Part shown: piece after piece, positions 6,013 to 8,055 of the stretch
Position numbering within the stretch: position 1 is the stretch's first letter
How the letters are laid out: each line of letters opens with the position of its first letter
Source: Desulfobacterales bacterium
Lineage (GTDB): Bacteria; Desulfobacterota; Desulfobacteria; Desulfobacterales; Desulfobacteraceae
Direction: 5' to 3'
DNA: 8,055 nt
NCBI GenBank assembly: GCA_022361135.1
Contig: JAKSBM010000491.1
Coordinates: forward strand, 1-8,055
Position numbers and translations under genes: made by a program
Notes under the pieces: generated by a model
What the model saw: only the letters and a program-made list of their open reading frames with translations
Database searches by the model: none
What the model was told of the DNA's origin: nothing

Positions 6013-7119
6013 ATGACAACCAATCCCATATTAAATAATGTCAGCAATTCCTATCAATCCTCGGCAGGGGAGAAACAGGCCCAAAATGATGCCCTGGGGC
6101 GGGATGCATTTTTGACCATGCTCATTGCGCAATTGAAAAATCAGGATCCGTTGAACCCCATGGAGGGGACAGAGTTTTCATCCCAGCTGGCCCAATTTTC
6201 CCAGTTGGAACAGCTCATGAATATCAATGAGTCCATTAAAAATTCCGATTCCACCAACAATCCGTCTTCTTCGGTGGACCCCATGACCTATTTGAACAAG
6301 ACCGTCACCGGTAATGTGGATACCATGCAGGTCAAGGACGGCAGTGCTTCGGCCGGTATCTTCCGCCTCACCAGTACGAGCGAGATCCGGGTGGCCATTG
6401 TGGATAGCAGCGGCAAAACCGTTAAGACCATGGATTTGGGCAACAAGGTTGCGGGCAACCATACCTTTCAATGGGACGGCAACGACAGCACCGGGGCCAA
6501 GGTGGCCGACGGCACGTATACTTACAAGGTATTGGCCAACGACGGAACCGGTTTTAAGGAATTGCCCACCAGCGTTTCCGGCAAGGTGGAAGGTGTTGTT
6601 TATGATAACGGCAAACCCTTCCTGGTGGTCCAGGGGGTTCTCATGGATCTGGATGCATTGATTTCCGTGGTGGCACCTTCCGATTCCTCCGATGGGGATT
6701 CCAATCCCCAGAACATCCTTGAATACCTGGGTAAGACCGTGAAAACGGATACACCCATTATTGCCGTGGAAGACGGTGCGGTTCAGAATAAGGAATTGAC
6801 CTACAATCTGGACGGCCAGGAAGAGGTTACCGTTAAAATTTACGATGCCTTTAATAACCTGGTCCGCACGGAAACCATTGCCAAGGATGAGACCAGTTCC
6901 GGTGCCAATACATATAGCTGGGATGGGTTGGATGAAAACGGCAATGCTGCCGGAGACGGCCTTTATCGGTTTGAAGTCTCTACAGCTTCCGGTAACGCGG
7001 ATATCGGCGTCTCCGGTAAGGTTTCTGGCATTAAAACCATTGGCGGCAAACAATTTCTTGTACTTGAGGGAAACCAGCGATTGGTATCTCCTTCCTCAAT
7101 TACATCGATTTCACAATAA
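6013..7119 (+). CDS. flgD: Flagellar hook-cap (hook assembly scaffold) protein FlgD with duplicated cap domain
   Basis: FlgD forms the temporary cap at the tip of the growing hook and guides insertion of FlgE subunits; it is exported through the flagellar channel and later discarded. Residues 28-68 carry the N-terminal signature LGRDAFLTMLIAQLKNQDP followed by FSSQLAQFSQLEQL. The remainder is two tandem versions of the FlgD Tudor/Ig-like module: residues 93-219 and 238-366, joined by a Ser/Asp-rich linker (220-237). Each copy has YLxKTV at its start, a WDGxDxxG turn, DGxY, SGKVxG and FLVxxG in the same order. This makes 368 residues against about 230 in Salmonella, which has one module. The frame is open throughout, so it is one protein and not two genes. 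An AGGAGG overlapping the fliK stop sits 8 bases before the ATG, implying strong, coupled translation. Confidence 0.95.
   Translation: MTTNPILNNVSNSYQSSAGEKQAQNDALGRDAFLTMLIAQLKNQDPLNPMEGTEFSSQLAQFSQLEQLMNINESIKNSDSTNNPSSSVDPMTYLNKTVTGNVDTMQVKDGSASAGIFRLTSTSEIRVAIVDSSGKTVKTMDLGNKVAGNHTFQWDGNDSTGAKVADGTYTYKVLANDGTGFKELPTSVSGKVEGVVYDNGKPFLVVQGVLMDLDALISVVAPSDSSDGDSNPQNILEYLGKTVKTDTPIIAVEDGAVQNKELTYNLDGQEEVTVKIYDAFNNLVRTETIAKDETSSGANTYSWDGLDENGNAAGDGLYRFEVSTASGNADIGVSGKVSGIKTIGGKQFLVLEGNQRLVSPSSITSISQ
6289..6669 (+). repeat. FlgD cap module, copy 1
   Basis: This 127-residue unit (FlgD residues 93-219) runs from YLNKTV to ALISV. It contains FQWDGNDSTG, DGTYTYKV, SGKVEG and GKPFLVVQG. It aligns along its whole length with the second copy at 6724-7110. 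The outer beta strands at the two ends fit the split Tudor-like part and the middle fits the Ig/FnIII-like insert known from FlgD structures. Confidence 0.85.
6724..7110 (+). repeat. FlgD cap module, copy 2
   Basis: This 129-residue unit (FlgD residues 238-366) runs from YLGKTV to SSITSI. It contains YSWDGLDENG, DGLYRFEV, SGKVSG and GKQFLVLEG in the same order as copy 1. The two copies share motifs but are well diverged in both protein and DNA, so the duplication is old and not a sequencing or assembly artefact. Confidence 0.85.
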
Positions 7120-7171
7120 GCGGCAGTTCAATTGAGAATGCTGACTATTAGATAAAAACAGGAGAGGGAAT

Positions 7172-8055
7172 ATGTCTTTATCAAGTTCATTATTTACCGG
7201 GACCAGTGGTCTGAAGAACATGGGAAATGCGTTACAGGTTGTGGGTAACAACATTTCCAACTTAAACACCATTGGTTTTAAAAAGGGGCGCTCCACATTT
7301 GCTGATACCCTGTATGAAAGCATTTCCACCCAGGCGGGTACCGATCAAATCGGTCGTGGTATGGCCATCGGCGATGTAACCCAGAATTTCGCCCAGGGCT
7401 CCTTTGAATCCACGGGTAATGCAACCGACCTCTCCATTGGCGGCAATGGTTTCTTTGTCATGCGCCAGGCCAATTCCGAAAATAAATTTTACACCCGTGC
7501 AGGCAATTTCTTCTTTGATAAAACCGGGCAGCTGGTCAACCCGGAAGGCTATATTGTCCAGGGCTGGAAGCTGGATGATGAAACCGGTCAGGATGTGGGA
7601 TCCATCCAGGATCTGGTCCTGTCTCAATTCACCAGTCCGCCCAAGAAGAGTACCGGTATCCAGGTGGTGGCCAACCTCAATGCGGATTCCAATTCCAATG
7701 CCGTGGTTCTCTCCAATGTCTTTGACTCTTCGGAAGAACCCGCCATTGCTTCGGGTAATTATGAGTACCAGACCGTGGTCAAGGTCTATGATTCCCTGGG
7801 GTCCACCCATGATATCAATATCATTTACGATAAGAAAAGCGGCACCGAATGGGAATATGTGGTGACCATGAATCCGGATGAGGATAAACGGAATCTGGTC
7901 CAGGGTACCGATTCCCAGGGGCTTTTGGCCCGTGGCACCATCACCTTCAGCCAGAGTTCCGGTAAAATCGTTGATTTCACCATGAGTGAGATGACCGGCC
8001 GCATCGGCAATTTCAAAGCCAACGGGGTAAACACCACCAAGGATGTGGATTACCA
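7172..8055 (+). CDS. flgE: Flagellar hook protein FlgE, N-terminal part (3' end outside window)
   Basis: FlgE polymerises under the FlgD cap to form the hook, the universal joint between rod and filament. The frame is open from ATG 7172 to the window edge: 294 complete codons plus two bases. It begins MSLSSSLFTGTSGLKNMGNAL followed by VVGNNISNLNTIGFKKGR, the rod/hook/filament N-terminal coiled-coil signature. It continues through GRGMAIGDVTQNFAQGSF and DLSIGGNGFFVM, both typical of the FlgE/FlgF/FlgG family, then a hook-specific surface domain including VVKVYDSLGSTHDINIIYD, which separates it from the rod proteins FlgF and FlgG. An AGGAG at 7160-7164 lies 7 bases before the start. It follows flgD after 52 bases. 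The C-terminal domain, needed to judge full length, is not in the window. Confidence 0.96.
   Translation, partial: MSLSSSLFTGTSGLKNMGNALQVVGNNISNLNTIGFKKGRSTFADTLYESISTQAGTDQIGRGMAIGDVTQNFAQGSFESTGNATDLSIGGNGFFVMRQANSENKFYTRAGNFFFDKTGQLVNPEGYIVQGWKLDDETGQDVGSIQDLVLSQFTSPPKKSTGIQVVANLNADSNSNAVVLSNVFDSSEEPAIASGNYEYQTVVKVYDSLGSTHDINIIYDKKSGTEWEYVVTMNPDEDKRNLVQGTDSQGLLARGTITFSQSSGKIVDFTMSEMTGRIGNFKANGVNTTKDVDY

Noticed and set aside
6178..7053. A 291-codon open frame on the minus strand opposite flgD
   Set aside because: It lies wholly within flgD, with antisense-type composition (many Gly, His, Ile) and no motif; it is a by-product of the codon bias.

Overview
The window is an 8-kb stretch of a bacterial flagellar locus, with every recognisable gene on the + strand. 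In order it holds the 3' end of fliG, then fliH, fliI, fliJ, a MotE-family gene, a transcription terminator and regulatory gap, then fliK, flgD and the 5' part of flgE. The gene content, the MotE-family gene directly after fliJ, the sigma-54-type promoter and the GC-rich third-position codon use fit a motile Gram-negative bacterium. My best guess is a deltaproteobacterium (Desulfobacterota, for example a Desulfobacter relative). That placement is inference from gene order and protein style, not a database match.

Region 1 (1-3698) is the end of a tightly packed basal-body and export operon. fliG overlaps fliH by 14 bases, fliH and fliI are 1 base apart, fliI and fliJ are 6 bases apart, and fliJ overlaps the MotE-family gene by 14 bases. 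FliG is the rotor switch protein. FliH, FliI and FliJ form the soluble ATPase complex of the flagellar type III export gate. The MotE-family protein is predicted to be exported and probably serves the motor or its stator. The operon closes with a strong intrinsic terminator at 3720-3750.

Region 2 (3751-3960) is a non-coding control region. It contains a near-consensus sigma-54 promoter at 3908-3923, with two GGAA/TTCC inverted repeats 70-100 bases upstream of it that may bind an enhancer-binding activator.

Region 3 (3961-8055) is a second, hook-assembly operon: fliK (hook-length ruler), flgD (hook cap) and flgE (hook subunit, cut by the window edge). The cap, subunit and length controller would be made together under sigma-54 control, after the basal body and export ATPase.

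I see no wholly new system here. The points that depart from textbook versions are a FlgD with two tandem copies of its cap domain, an unusually long unbroken GxxxG ladder in FliH whose N-terminus lacks the usual tryptophans, and a Cys-Pro-rich CPECPEC motif in the MotE-family protein.
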